DNA of 10,221 nt, from positions 1 through 10,221 of the forward strand of contig JAJYKG010000059.1 in NCBI GenBank assembly GCA_021788795.1, written 5' to 3'. Numbering within the stretch: position 1 is the first letter of the stretch; the number at the start of each line of letters is the position of its first letter. Below are positions 1-6,717 of this stretch, one piece after another. Under the pieces are notes generated by a model. It was given only the letters and a program-made list of their open reading frames with translations. It did no database searches and was not told where the DNA came from. The stretch is from Thermoplasmata archaeon (lineage in GTDB: Archaea > Thermoplasmatota > Thermoplasmata > RBG-16-68-12). A program made the translations under genes and the position numbers.

Positions 1-344
1 TTGGAGGCGAGACGCATGGGGAGCTGGATGTTCTCCTCCGCGGTGAGGGTGGGGACGAGGTTGAAGAACTGGAAGACGAAGCCGACTTGGTTCCGGCGGT
101 ACTTCACCAGGTCCGCGTCGCTCAGGTCCGGGACGTTCACGCCGTCCACCTCGATCCGTCCCGCGGTCGGCCGGTCGATGCCGCCGACCAGATTGAGCAG
201 GGTCGTCTTGCCGCAGCCGCTCGGCCCTTGGACCGCGACCAGCTCGCCCTCGGCCACGGTCATGTCCAGCCCGCGGAGGGCGATGACCTCCGACTTCCCG
301 GTGCGGTACACCTTCATCAGGTCCTTCATCACGATCTCCGGCAC
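1..344 (-). CDS. ABC transporter ATP-binding protein, N-terminal part (MacB/LolD type)
   Basis: This is the energising subunit of an ABC exporter and binds ATP on the cytoplasmic side of the permease encoded just upstream. The frame starts at a GTG one base after the permease stop (stop 348-346, start 344-342) and runs off the left edge after 114 codons. The visible part contains a Walker A motif GPSGCGKTT (residues 40-48) and the Q-loop region VGFVFQFFNL with Q92. The signature, Walker B and H-loop lie outside the window. The pairing with an FtsX-like permease and the LolD/MacB-like spacing from Walker A to Q-loop place it in the lipoprotein-release/macrolide-export family by established knowledge. 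The substrate cannot be read from the sequence. An ATG at codon 6 is an alternative start, but the tight coupling to the permease favours GTG. Confidence 0.93.
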   Translation of the reverse strand, partial: MPEIVMKDLMKVYRTGKSEVIALRGLDMTVAEGELVAVQGPSGCGKTTLLNLVGGIDRPTAGRIEVDGVNVPDLSDADLVKYRRNQVGFVFQFFNLVPTLTAEENIQLPMRLAS

Positions 345-345
345 G

Positions 346-3165
346 TCAGCCACCCCGCATCTTCAGCACGCGAGCCACGTTCATCCGGGCAATCCTCCAG
401 GAGACGAGGACCGTCGTCCCGAGCATGGCCACGGGGGCCAGCAGCACGAGCACGACCGCTTCCAGGGGGAACACGAAGAGGCTCGGGACGATGAGCTCGA
501 GACCCCCGTAGACGGGCGCTGTCACGGAGATCGAGAGGTACCCGGTCAGCAGGCCCACGGCGAACCCCATCACGACCCCGAGGACCATGATCACGAACGC
601 TTCCCCGACCAGCAGCGCCGCCGTCTGCCAGCCGCTCGACCCCCGCGCCGTGATGCCGGCGAACTCGACCGTCCGCTCGAGGCTCGCGGCGTAGACGATC
701 AGGCCCAGCCCTGCCGTGAGGATGACGACGATGAAGGCGATCTCCATCTCGATGAACCCGAAGAACGAACCGCCGGAGAGGCTCCCGCCCATCTGGTGGA
801 GCACATCACGGTAGACAACGACGCTGGGGGAGCCGAGGGCGTAGATGTCGCCCTCCACCGTGCTCGAGTCCGCCCCCGGATTGAGGGAGACGAGGAAGTG
901 GTCGGAGGAGTAGTAGGTGACGCCGGCTCCCGCCGCGATGAACTTCGCCAGCGTCGCCGGGCTGCCGTAGATCACGTCGGGGGCGCTGACCGAGCCGTAG
1001 AACGAGCCCGGGTAGGTCCCCGGGAGGAAGCGCACGAGCCCGCCGACGGTGACCGTCGCGGTGATCACCTCGGGCGTGTTGTTCTGGGAGGTGGTCATCG
1101 TCAGAGGCAGGGAATCGCCCATTTGGAGCGCGGCTTGCCTCCCGTAGTTCCCCGTGATCAGGACCTGGCCCGGCGTCGCGAGCACGTCCTTCGCGGCGGC
1201 CTCGCTCGCGGGGTTCTCGAAGTAGAACGCGGCGGGGTTCGAAACGGAGAAGTATGTGGACGGATCGAGCGCGACCACGGAGGCATAGCCGTAGCTGCCA
1301 CCGATTCCCGCCTGCGCATTCACGGACATCACCGGGCTCACGCCGCTCACGCCGGCCACGTGGCTCAGGTTCGTCCCGAAGCTCGACTCTTGCGTCGCGT
1401 TCGCGTTGTAGGGGACCGTGACGGACATGTCCGCGCCGATGCTCGCGCGGATGCTCTCCGTCTGCATCGCCTGCTGGGACGCCAGCGACGAGGTGACGAA
1501 CACGCCGAACGCGAGCCCGAGGGCGATGATGATCGCGATATTGGAGGACCGGCGGGGGTTCCGGGACAGGTTCCGGCTAATCACGTGCTCCAAGTTCCTC
1601 GCGAACGGCCGGAGGACGCGAGACATCTTCTCGTAGACCTTGCCCGTCGACCGAGTCATGAGGCGGACGGACCCGATGATGAGCAGGACCGGCGCGAGGG
1701 GGAGGGAGGCCACGAACACGAACCCAATCAGGAACATGAAGAAGCCCGAGGGGCTCGAGAGCATGTACCAGTACACGAGGTACACGGCCACGCTGTACCC
1801 GATCATCACAATGTCCCAGATCGGGGTGTAGTGGAGGCGCGTCTCCCCCGGGGCATAGTAGCGCAGGGTCTCGATGATCGGGAGGCTGGCGGTGCGTCGC
1901 GCGGAGCGGTAGCTGGCGATTCCCATGAAGATCGTGCTCAGGATCGTCACGAGGATCACCGTCTCCGGCGAGAGGGACACCGTGGAGTAGGTCGCGGAGG
2001 TCCCGAACGGGGTCACCATGGCGATGAGCAGTCGGCTCAGACCCAGGCCGAAGAGGAGGCCGAGGACCGTCGCCACGAATCCGCCAAGCAGGGACTCCAT
2101 GACGAGGAGAATGGCGACCTGCCGACGGCTCGCGCCTCGCGTCTTGAGCACGCCAAGCTCCCGCCTCCGCTCCGCGTGCCCGAGGTCCACGCCGACGGCC
2201 CCGAGGTAGAGCCCCAGCAGGATGACGGGGAACGACAGGAGGAGGTACTCGATCCGCTGGATGAGGAGGAGGATGGAGAAGGTCTGGAGGGACTGGGAGA
2301 GGTTGTCGATGATCGTGCCGGAGTACCCGGCCGCCGTCATGGCCTGGGACAGGGCGCGGTCCAGACGGGTGAGCTGGAAGGTCGTCGAGGTGAGGTCGTA
2401 GGGGTCTACGAACCGGTTCCGGTCGATCCAGATCTCGCCCTGGAACTGCGGCGGGTTGACCGCGGCGAGGTTCAGGCGGGTCAGGATCCAGTCCGCGTCC
2501 CGCAGGTTGAACACGACGATGCTGCCATAGTAGTAGGGACCGGGTCCCGGATACGGGACGATGCCGCCGTAGGAGGAGGTGGGGAACTCCAGCGTCCCGC
2601 CCAGGGTGAAGGGCAAGGAGTAGTTCAGGTAGCCCGTCCCGTTCCACTCACGGTATTCAAGGAGGACCGGGTCGCCGACCTTCACCTGGAGGATGCTCGC
2701 GGTCTGGGAGTCGAGCACGAGGGTTCCGTTCGGCAGCTGGATCGAACCGGACAGCGTGGCTCGCTGGAGCATGTAGGGGAGGTGGTCGGGGTCCACCCCC
2801 ATCATCTGGCCCAGCGACGCGGTCCGGTTCGCGGGGTCCGCCGCGCTGGCCACGTCGATCCTCCCTTGGAAGCTCGTAACCGGGCGGTAGATCGAGACGT
2901 TCTGGACCCCAGGGATCGCGGCCAGGGCCGCGCGGAGGTTGCTGCCGTTCCCCTGGGCCGGAGCGACCCCCGACGGAAAGACCTGGTAGCTGAAATCGCC
3001 GGCAATGCCGCTGAGGCTCGCATCGAGCGTGGCCCGGGTGGACGAGTCGATCGCGATGAACGTGCCTGCGATGAAGGTGATCGCGAGCAGGACCCCTAGG
3101 ATGGATGAAAAGGTCCGCCTCCGGTTGCGGAGGACCCCCGAGGCCGCGTAGCGCAGGAGGCTCAC
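346..3165 (-). CDS. FtsX/MacB-type ABC transporter permease, 939 aa
   Basis: This is the membrane subunit of the exporter whose ATPase follows in the same operon. About ten transmembrane segments can be read at residues 20-40, 307-328, 350-384, 402-418, 450-468, 475-502, 541-563, 805-826, 848-877 and 893-922. There are two extracellular domains (about 41-306 and 564-804) carrying several N-X-S/T sequons. Two cytoplasmic loops match the FtsX pattern: RRRELGVLKTRGASRRQV (333-350) and LERTVEFAGITARGSSGWQT (829-848). The protein is therefore a tandem of two FtsX modules in one chain, a known arrangement for large permeases of this superfamily. The start is a GTG; upstream lie GAGGG at a suitable distance and a TATA-like box. 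MacB-type mechanotransmission, and export or membrane extraction of a substrate, is inferred from the family. The substrate is unknown. The whole antisense strand is also open, but that is a codon-bias shadow. Confidence 0.94.
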   Translation of the reverse strand: MSLLRYAASGVLRNRRRTFSSILGVLLAITFIAGTFIAIDSSTRATLDASLSGIAGDFSYQVFPSGVAPAQGNGSNLRAALAAIPGVQNVSIYRPVTSFQGRIDVASAADPANRTASLGQMMGVDPDHLPYMLQRATLSGSIQLPNGTLVLDSQTASILQVKVGDPVLLEYREWNGTGYLNYSLPFTLGGTLEFPTSSYGGIVPYPGPGPYYYGSIVVFNLRDADWILTRLNLAAVNPPQFQGEIWIDRNRFVDPYDLTSTTFQLTRLDRALSQAMTAAGYSGTIIDNLSQSLQTFSILLLIQRIEYLLLSFPVILLGLYLGAVGVDLGHAERRRELGVLKTRGASRRQVAILLVMESLLGGFVATVLGLLFGLGLSRLLIAMVTPFGTSATYSTVSLSPETVILVTILSTIFMGIASYRSARRTASLPIIETLRYYAPGETRLHYTPIWDIVMIGYSVAVYLVYWYMLSSPSGFFMFLIGFVFVASLPLAPVLLIIGSVRLMTRSTGKVYEKMSRVLRPFARNLEHVISRNLSRNPRRSSNIAIIIALGLAFGVFVTSSLASQQAMQTESIRASIGADMSVTVPYNANATQESSFGTNLSHVAGVSGVSPVMSVNAQAGIGGSYGYASVVALDPSTYFSVSNPAAFYFENPASEAAAKDVLATPGQVLITGNYGRQAALQMGDSLPLTMTTSQNNTPEVITATVTVGGLVRFLPGTYPGSFYGSVSAPDVIYGSPATLAKFIAAGAGVTYYSSDHFLVSLNPGADSSTVEGDIYALGSPSVVVYRDVLHQMGGSLSGGSFFGFIEMEIAFIVVILTAGLGLIVYAASLERTVEFAGITARGSSGWQTAALLVGEAFVIMVLGVVMGFAVGLLTGYLSISVTAPVYGGLELIVPSLFVFPLEAVVLVLLAPVAMLGTTVLVSWRIARMNVARVLKMRGG

Positions 3166-3201
3166 GGCATCCCTCGACGGGCACGCTCAATGCCGGGCCG
3201 A

Positions 3202-3213
3202 GGCTAATAGCTT
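3202..3213 (-). promoter_or_regulatory. Putative archaeal promoter of the exporter operon
   Basis: On the minus strand the sequence AAGCTATTAGCC is an A/T-rich island in very GC-rich DNA. Its centre lies about 42 bp before the GTG at 3165. Transcription from ~25 bp downstream would give a leader of about 16 nt that includes the GAGGG ribosome site. It resembles the boxes before the genes starting at 4463 and 5527. Confidence 0.45.
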
Positions 3214-3518
3214 GTGCTCATACTCGCCGGGGACGGGAGCCTCCCCACCGCGGCCCATGGGTCTATCCGAGAATCTGGGTCGCCGGCCGCTCCGCGCGCC
3301 AGCCGCGCCTGCGGAAACGCCCTTGCGAGTCGATCAACGACCCGTCCCTTGCTCGCCTCGCCGTCGATGAGACTCTTCGCAGGCATGGACCCGTCGACGA
3401 GGGGGCCCCTGGGGACCTGGCCCGGGCCACGAAGACGCCGAACGCGCGCCCGCCCGCGGAACCCCCGGCGCGAGCGGCCTCCGCCCTCCCGCGGCTCATT
3501 CTCCCTTCGAGGAGCGTC
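3214..3518. other. Gene-free spacer between divergent genes
   Basis: This very GC-rich stretch separates the exporter operon from the small exported protein gene. Several frames are open by composition, but none has a ribosome site, a promoter at the right distance or a recognisable domain. I see no RNA gene, hairpin with a T tract, or repeat that stands out. Confidence 0.5.
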
Positions 3519-3532
3519 AAAGAATCCTTAAC
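3519..3532 (+). promoter_or_regulatory. Putative promoter for the small exported protein
   Basis: The sequence AAAGAATCCTTAAC is the only A/T-rich patch in the upstream region and lies about 45-50 bp before the ATG at 3576. A start of transcription ~25 bp downstream leaves room for the AAGGAGG ribosome site at 3558-3564 in the leader. Confidence 0.45.
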
Positions 3533-3557
3533 TGCCCCGGCCGCGCTCGCACCGTCC

Positions 3558-3564
3558 AAGGAGG
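3558..3564 (+). promoter_or_regulatory. Ribosome binding site AAGGAGG deciding the start at 3576
   Basis: A full Shine-Dalgarno match ends 11 bases before ATG 3576. It rules out the much longer upstream extension of the same open frame, which would begin inside the divergent permease gene. Confidence 0.75.
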
Positions 3565-3575
3565 CAGAACGACAA

Positions 3576-4013
3576 ATGGCACATCCCGCGTTGGTCCTCG
3601 CTGTGCTCGCCGTCGTCGGGACGGCCGGCGCCGCGGGGTTCGCCCTCCACACGATGGACGCGTCGCCGAACCTGGTGACGGTGTCGGGCACCGTGACGGC
3701 CGTGGACTGGAACCCGCACTTCAACACGAGCGTCGAGTTCACGATGAAGAACGCAACCTCGACGATCCACGTGGAGCTCGCGCCGCCTTGGTACTGGGCG
3801 GAACACAACTACCCGGCGATCAAGGTCAACGACACCGTGAGCGTCAAGGGCGTGTTCGACGACAACAGCACGACCAGCCTCGAGGCCTGGTCCATCTCCG
3901 TCAACGGAGGTTCCTGGATCACCCTGCGGACGGGCGACATGCCCGCCTGGGCCCAGGAGAAGTCCGGACAGAGCCCCGAGATCGACCACGAGAACGAGAC
4001 CTCGGACAACTGA
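3576..4013 (+). CDS. Small exported, probably N-glycosylated protein with an OB-like beta domain
   Basis: The 145-aa protein opens with a hydrophobic segment (about residues 5-25) that should act as a signal peptide or membrane anchor. A beta-rich domain follows at about 33-120. The run VTVSGTVTAVDWN, later KVNDTVSVKGVF and LEAWSISVNG, has the strand pattern of small OB-fold proteins. The aromatic stretch PPWYWAEHNYP (70-80) sits between strands. Five N-X-S/T sequons (N50, N59, N85, N97, N140) point to the outer face of the membrane. The tail is acidic and polar. I do not recognise a named family, and the OB fold is inferred from pattern alone. The strong ribosome site at 3558 fixes the start. 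The gene is divergent from the exporter operon with its own promoter, so a functional link to the exporter is possible but unsupported. Confidence 0.82.
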   Translation: MAHPALVLAVLAVVGTAGAAGFALHTMDASPNLVTVSGTVTAVDWNPHFNTSVEFTMKNATSTIHVELAPPWYWAEHNYPAIKVNDTVSVKGVFDDNSTTSLEAWSISVNGGSWITLRTGDMPAWAQEKSGQSPEIDHENETSDN

Positions 4014-4040
4014 AGCCCTGGCCGGGGCCCACCATGGACG

Positions 4041-4059
4041 GCCCGCCCCTGTGGCGGGC
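4041..4059 (+). terminator. Hairpin with downstream pyrimidine tract between convergent genes
   Basis: GCCCGCC (4041-4047) pairs perfectly with GGCGGGC (4053-4059) around the loop CCTGT. It is followed by an almost pure C/T tract to about 4089. It lies 27 bases after the stop at 4013 and before the stop of the convergent gene at 4101. A terminator role is inferred from placement, since archaeal termination mainly needs T-rich RNA ends and this tract is only partly T. Confidence 0.5.
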
Positions 4060-4100
4060 ACTCCCCTTTCCCTCTCCTGACTCCTCCCCGCGAGCGCCCG

Positions 4101-4463
4101 TCACATCCGCGCCATTGTAGCGCCGCTGAATAGCATCCCGATTCCAACGAGGACCATCGCGCCGCCGGAGATCAGAGAACCCTCCATCATCGGCAGGAGC
4201 CCGGTGAGCATGACGCCTCCGATGATGAGCATCAGGATGCCGTAGGCGAGCATGAGTCCCCGGTACCCGGTCGGTGCGCGGCCCATCGGGGCGCGCGCGA
4301 GGGCCGTCACGGTCGCGAGGACAACCACCCCGAGGGCCAGGAGCCCCACCGCGGTCCAGTCCGCCGCCATGGCGGACGGGCCCATAGGCCCTACGAGGAG
4401 AACCAAGCCCGCGGCCAGGTCCACGAGCCCGCCGAGGACGCCGATGACGACGGAGAAGCGCAC
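4101..4463 (-). CDS. Small four-helix membrane protein of unknown function
   Basis: From GTG 4463 the product is 120 aa and almost entirely hydrophobic. Helices lie at about residues 4-26, 33-57, 68-91 and 98-118, joined by short loops with a basic segment (RAPMGRAPTGYRG) between helices 2 and 3. Glycine-rich helices such as GLLALGVVVLATVTAL and ISGGAMVLVGIGMLFSG are typical of small DUF-type membrane proteins. No catalytic residues stand out and I do not recognise a family. The frame stays open upstream to 4628, but that extension is arginine-rich and would be antisense to the P450 fragment. A TATA-like box at 4487-4498, centred about 28 bp before GTG 4463, supports this start and suggests a leaderless or nearly leaderless mRNA. 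Confidence 0.75.
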   Translation of the reverse strand: MRFSVVIGVLGGLVDLAAGLVLLVGPMGPSAMAADWTAVGLLALGVVVLATVTALARAPMGRAPTGYRGLMLAYGILMLIIGGVMLTGLLPMMEGSLISGGAMVLVGIGMLFSGATMARM

Positions 4464-4486
4464 GGAAGCCCCACGGTCCTCCGCCG

Positions 4487-4498
4487 CGGATAAGGCTT
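4487..4498 (-). promoter_or_regulatory. Putative promoter of the four-helix membrane protein
   Basis: The minus strand reads AAGCCTTATCCG, with the A/T core about 28 bp before GTG 4463, as expected for a leaderless archaeal transcript. It differs by one base from the box at 5561-5572 upstream of the next minus-strand gene. Confidence 0.5.
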
Positions 4499-4506
4499 CG
4501 TCCTCG

Positions 4507-4520
4507 CGAAAAGGTTTAGG
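4507..4520 (+). promoter_or_regulatory. Putative promoter of the broken P450 gene
   Basis: The sequence CGAAAAGGTTTAGG looks like a BRE plus a TATA-like core (TTTA at 4515-4518). Its distance to ATG 4552 implies a leader of roughly 10 nt. It is divergent from the box at 4487-4498, so the two start regions share an 88-bp spacer. Its survival suggests that only the 3' part of the P450 gene was lost. Confidence 0.4.
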
Positions 4521-4551
4521 GCGGCCGAAGCATGGACTCCTGCGAGACGCC

Positions 4552-4743
4552 ATGGAACCCCTCGAGCCGCCCGGGCCTCGGTCCCTCCTTCCGGGGAGGG
4601 TCCTCTTCGAGATCCGGCGGGACCCCATCGGGACGTTCAGCCGCCTCGCGCACAGCTACGGCGACCTCGTGCGGTTCCGCGGGGGCGGGCAATCCAGTCC
4701 ACGACCACGGCCGAGGCGAATACCGCGCCCCCCAGAGAGGTAA
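4552..4743 (+). pseudogene. Cytochrome P450, N-terminal remnant (truncated)
   Basis: The first ~43 codons carry the hallmark entry region of a soluble prokaryotic cytochrome P450: a proline-rich PPGPRSLLP (residues 6-14), then RRDPIGTFSRLAHSYGD (22-38) and LVRFR (39-43). In this family that leads into the first beta strand. Homology stops there. The frame continues for 20 proline/arginine-rich codons that are simply the antisense of the neighbouring membrane-protein gene, ending at 4743. The I-helix, ExxR and heme-cysteine regions of an approximately 400-aa enzyme are all missing, so no monooxygenase can be made. The junction is near 4683-4692. The promoter-like box at 4507-4520 and a plausible ATG are retained. 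Assignment as P450 rests on pattern recognition of the N-terminus only. An assembly join could mimic the truncation. Confidence 0.68.
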
Positions 4744-5527
4744 GGGCGAGCTGGATCGTCGGAGGGAGGTCCACGTTGTACGCGGTGACGGTCATCGTCG
4801 CGTTGGACGTGAACGGACCGCTGCCGAACGGGAGCTCAGCGAAGAACCAGATGACATAGGCCCCGGTCTGGGGGACGATGTACCACGTCGTCCAGGGCCC
4901 GGTGCCGTTGAGAGGCTGGCCTGCGGGCACGATGGTCGGGGGAAACCCGCCGCCATACTCCGGCGCGGTGGATCCGTTGGCGTACCAGGCCACAGTGTAC
5001 GTCGCCGTGATGGCCTCGCCCGCAGTTAAGTACACGGTGGCCGCGCGCGCCGTGCCGTAGGAGGCGGTCAGGGAGGTGCCCACGGAAAGGAGCTGGCTGT
5101 TTGTGAAAGTGAGGGTCCGGGTCGGAGGCGTGGTGAAGCCCACGGCCACAGCCGCGAACAACAAGGCGATGCTCACGAGGGCCAGCACCACGATGGCGAC
5201 CCCGAGGCGCCTCTCGGCCCGGCCGCGGGGAGGGCTCTCCATTGCCGCATAGCCTCGCCTCATAATCATCGGAAGGGAGATCAGGAAGGAGCCCACGGCC
5301 AAGACCACGAACCCGACCAAGGCGTACGCGACGCGGCGAGCCGCGTTGGCGGTCTGGTAGGACCACGGCATGGCGCAGAGTGGGGGCGCCGGGGTGTAAA
5401 TCGGACAGCCGAATTCCGTCCCGATCACTCGCGGACCGGCGGCAGCCGCAATCAGGAACAGGACAATTGCGGAGATCCCGCCGAGGGCTCCTCCCGCTTT
5501 CTCCGTGAGCCACGACTCCTCGGCCAT
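4637..5527 (-). CDS. Membrane protein with exported beta domain, C-terminus altered at the P450 junction
   Basis: From ATG 5527 the product is 296 aa. Helices lie at about residues 14-30, 65-89, 107-131 and 256-280. The loop at 31-64 has two cysteines (C41, C51). Between helices 3 and 4 is a beta-rich outer domain (about 132-255) with sequons at N184, N207 and N242. Its segment TGAYVIWFFAELPFGSG resembles the end of small extracellular sandwich domains. No family is recognised. The start is supported by a TATA-like box at 5561-5572, which lies downstream of the longer upstream ATG at 5584. The last ~16 residues (RPRGTARGRRSCARGG) are antisense to the P450 fragment and probably do not belong to the ancestral protein, although the fourth helix is complete. 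It may therefore still be functional. It is divergent from the surface protein at 5660. Confidence 0.78.
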   Translation of the reverse strand: MAEESWLTEKAGGALGGISAIVLFLIAAAAGPRVIGTEFGCPIYTPAPPLCAMPWSYQTANAARRVAYALVGFVVLAVGSFLISLPMIMRRGYAAMESPPRGRAERRLGVAIVVLALVSIALLFAAVAVGFTTPPTRTLTFTNSQLLSVGTSLTASYGTARAATVYLTAGEAITATYTVAWYANGSTAPEYGGGFPPTIVPAGQPLNGTGPWTTWYIVPQTGAYVIWFFAELPFGSGPFTSNATMTVTAYNVDLPPTIQLALTSLGGAVFASAVVVDWIARPRGTARGRRSCARGG

Positions 5528-5560
5528 GGCAAGCCCCTCGGTCCGAGAGCCGCCTGCCAC

Positions 5561-5572
5561 CGGATAAGCCTT
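5561..5572 (-). promoter_or_regulatory. Putative promoter of the 296-aa membrane protein
   Basis: AAGGCTTATCCG on the minus strand lies about 39 bp before ATG 5527. It matches the box at 4487-4498 in 11 of 12 positions. It places the start at 5527, because an ATG at 5584 would lie upstream of the promoter. Confidence 0.5.
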
Positions 5573-5582
5573 GTCTCGCGGC

Positions 5583-5594
5583 AAGCTTCTTACG
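5583..5594 (+). promoter_or_regulatory. Possible promoter of the surface protein gene
   Basis: AAGCTTCTTACG is similar in form to the other boxes and points toward the gene starting at 5660, implying a leader of about 45 nt. A second candidate, GGTATCC near 5604-5610, would give a shorter leader. Neither is decisive. Confidence 0.3.
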
Positions 5595-5659
5595 CTCGAA
5601 ACTGGTATCCAAGGCCGACGTCAGAATCTCCGATTGAGCACGAGGCTCCCACGGGACCC

Positions 5660-6481
5660 GTGCAAAAGAGGGACGCGACGGCGGCGGCTCAGATAACCGT
5701 CGCGGTCGTTGCAGTGGCCGCCGCGCTTGTCCTTGGGTTCATCGTTGGCGCGGCATCCCAATCCGCACCCGTCCTCAAGCCGCTGCCGCCGCCCGGTGCC
5801 ACTCTTCCGGCATCCATCGCCGTGCTCAACCAGACGCTGACCCTTCCTCCCGCCAACCTGGCTCCCTCCTTCGCCGCAAATGAGTGGGGATTCTGGGATG
5901 CCAGCATGGCCAACGGGACCTTGTATGTCGTGTGGAACGCCCCGTTCGTGATCGACGCCTGCGCGAGCTTCGGCACGGGGCCCAGCCGCGTGGACAACTT
6001 CACGGATTGCTTGGCCAATCCACCCGCCATCGAGCAGCTCAACCGCACGGGCGGCAAGATGACCTTCACTGTCCCCGACGTGACGGCTGGCCTCACCTTC
6101 TACGCCCTTTCCCCTCGCGGGCAGGCCGGGTACGTCAGCTACACGTTCTGGATGAATTCCTCTACGGGCCAGCTCGAATTTCCAGGGATCCAGTCGGGAG
6201 TCTCCCTCCCGCTCGGGCAGCCGTTGCCGCCGTACGTGTGGGAGAACCTCTCCGTCCCGCTTCCCACCGGCTACAACGCCGTCACGGTTGTTGGGAACGC
6301 TTCGCAGCCCGTGTCAATCCGCTTCAACCTGGCCTACTACTCCGTCGGTGGGTGGCAACCGGTCAGCACCTGGAACGTGAGCGGCTACTATCCCGCGACG
6401 CCGGAGCTCAACATCACCATCATGGCCATGTCCCCGATATCGGCGACGGTCAACCTCGGGGCCGTGGCCTTCGCGACGTGA
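5660..6481 (+). CDS. Membrane-anchored extracellular protein rich in glycosylation sequons
   Basis: The 273-aa product has a short basic start (QKRD), a hydrophobic anchor or uncleaved signal at about residues 11-32, and then a proline-rich linker (PVLKPLPPPGATLP). A beta-rich outer domain follows from about 50 to the end. Nine N-X-S/T sequons (N57, N85, N113, N128, N166, N196, N213, N239, N251) mark it as a likely surface glycoprotein. C101 and C117 could form a disulfide. The aromatic and Gly/Pro-rich sandwich-like strands resemble the outer domain of its divergent neighbour in style. I see no clear sequence repeat between the two and recognise no named domain. The start is a GTG and the upstream GAGG is weak, but the anchor segment requires a start at or before this position. 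Confidence 0.8.
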   Translation: MQKRDATAAAQITVAVVAVAAALVLGFIVGAASQSAPVLKPLPPPGATLPASIAVLNQTLTLPPANLAPSFAANEWGFWDASMANGTLYVVWNAPFVIDACASFGTGPSRVDNFTDCLANPPAIEQLNRTGGKMTFTVPDVTAGLTFYALSPRGQAGYVSYTFWMNSSTGQLEFPGIQSGVSLPLGQPLPPYVWENLSVPLPTGYNAVTVVGNASQPVSIRFNLAYYSVGGWQPVSTWNVSGYYPATPELNITIMAMSPISATVNLGAVAFAT

Positions 6482-6674
6482 CCCTCCCGTACAGCCCTTC
6501 GGCCACGCAGGCATCATGAGAACTAAGTGATGGACCGATCAAGTTGAAGACCATACGACTCCCGAACCCTTCAGTCCTGTGCACGTAAGGTTTGACGACC
6601 TCTGGGGGAGAGCCGGGTCCTTCGCGGCCCCGGCATGGGTGGGGCGGATCAAATCTGTTTCACCCAAGAATGAG

Positions 6675-6692
6675 TGGGTCCGTCCGGACCCC
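6675..6692. repeat. 18-nt imperfect palindrome, left copy (candidate attachment or operator site)
   Basis: TGGGTCCGTCCGGACCCC recurs at 10090-10107 with one mismatch (17 of 18). Inside it GGGTCCG and CGGACCC are perfect inverted arms around two central bases (TC here, AC in the other copy). This copy sits 25 bp beyond the stop of the tyrosine recombinase, a usual place for an integrase-proximal attachment site. An operator for one of the element's DNA-binding proteins is the alternative. Confidence 0.55.
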
Positions 6693-6717
6693 GAATCAGG
6701 GAGACTCGAAGTTGATT

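Noticed and set aside
1..3099. A 1032-codon open frame on the plus strand across the exporter operon
   Set aside because: It is exactly antisense to two clear genes and its product is full of Arg, Asp, Glu and His with no domain. This is the usual shadow of GC-rich third positions.
3105..3575. Upstream extension of the small exported protein frame
   Set aside because: It would start inside the permease gene and place a signal segment in mid-protein. The AAGGAGG site and ATG at 3576 give a proper exported protein.
4464..4628. N-terminal extension of the four-helix membrane protein
   Set aside because: It is Arg/Pro-rich, antisense to the P450 fragment, and lies upstream of the likely promoter at 4487.
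6612..6634. GCCGGG/CCCGGC hairpin downstream of the surface protein gene
   Set aside because: It has a six-base stem with an 11-base loop, more than 130 bp from the stop and without a T tract. This is expected by chance in such GC-rich DNA.
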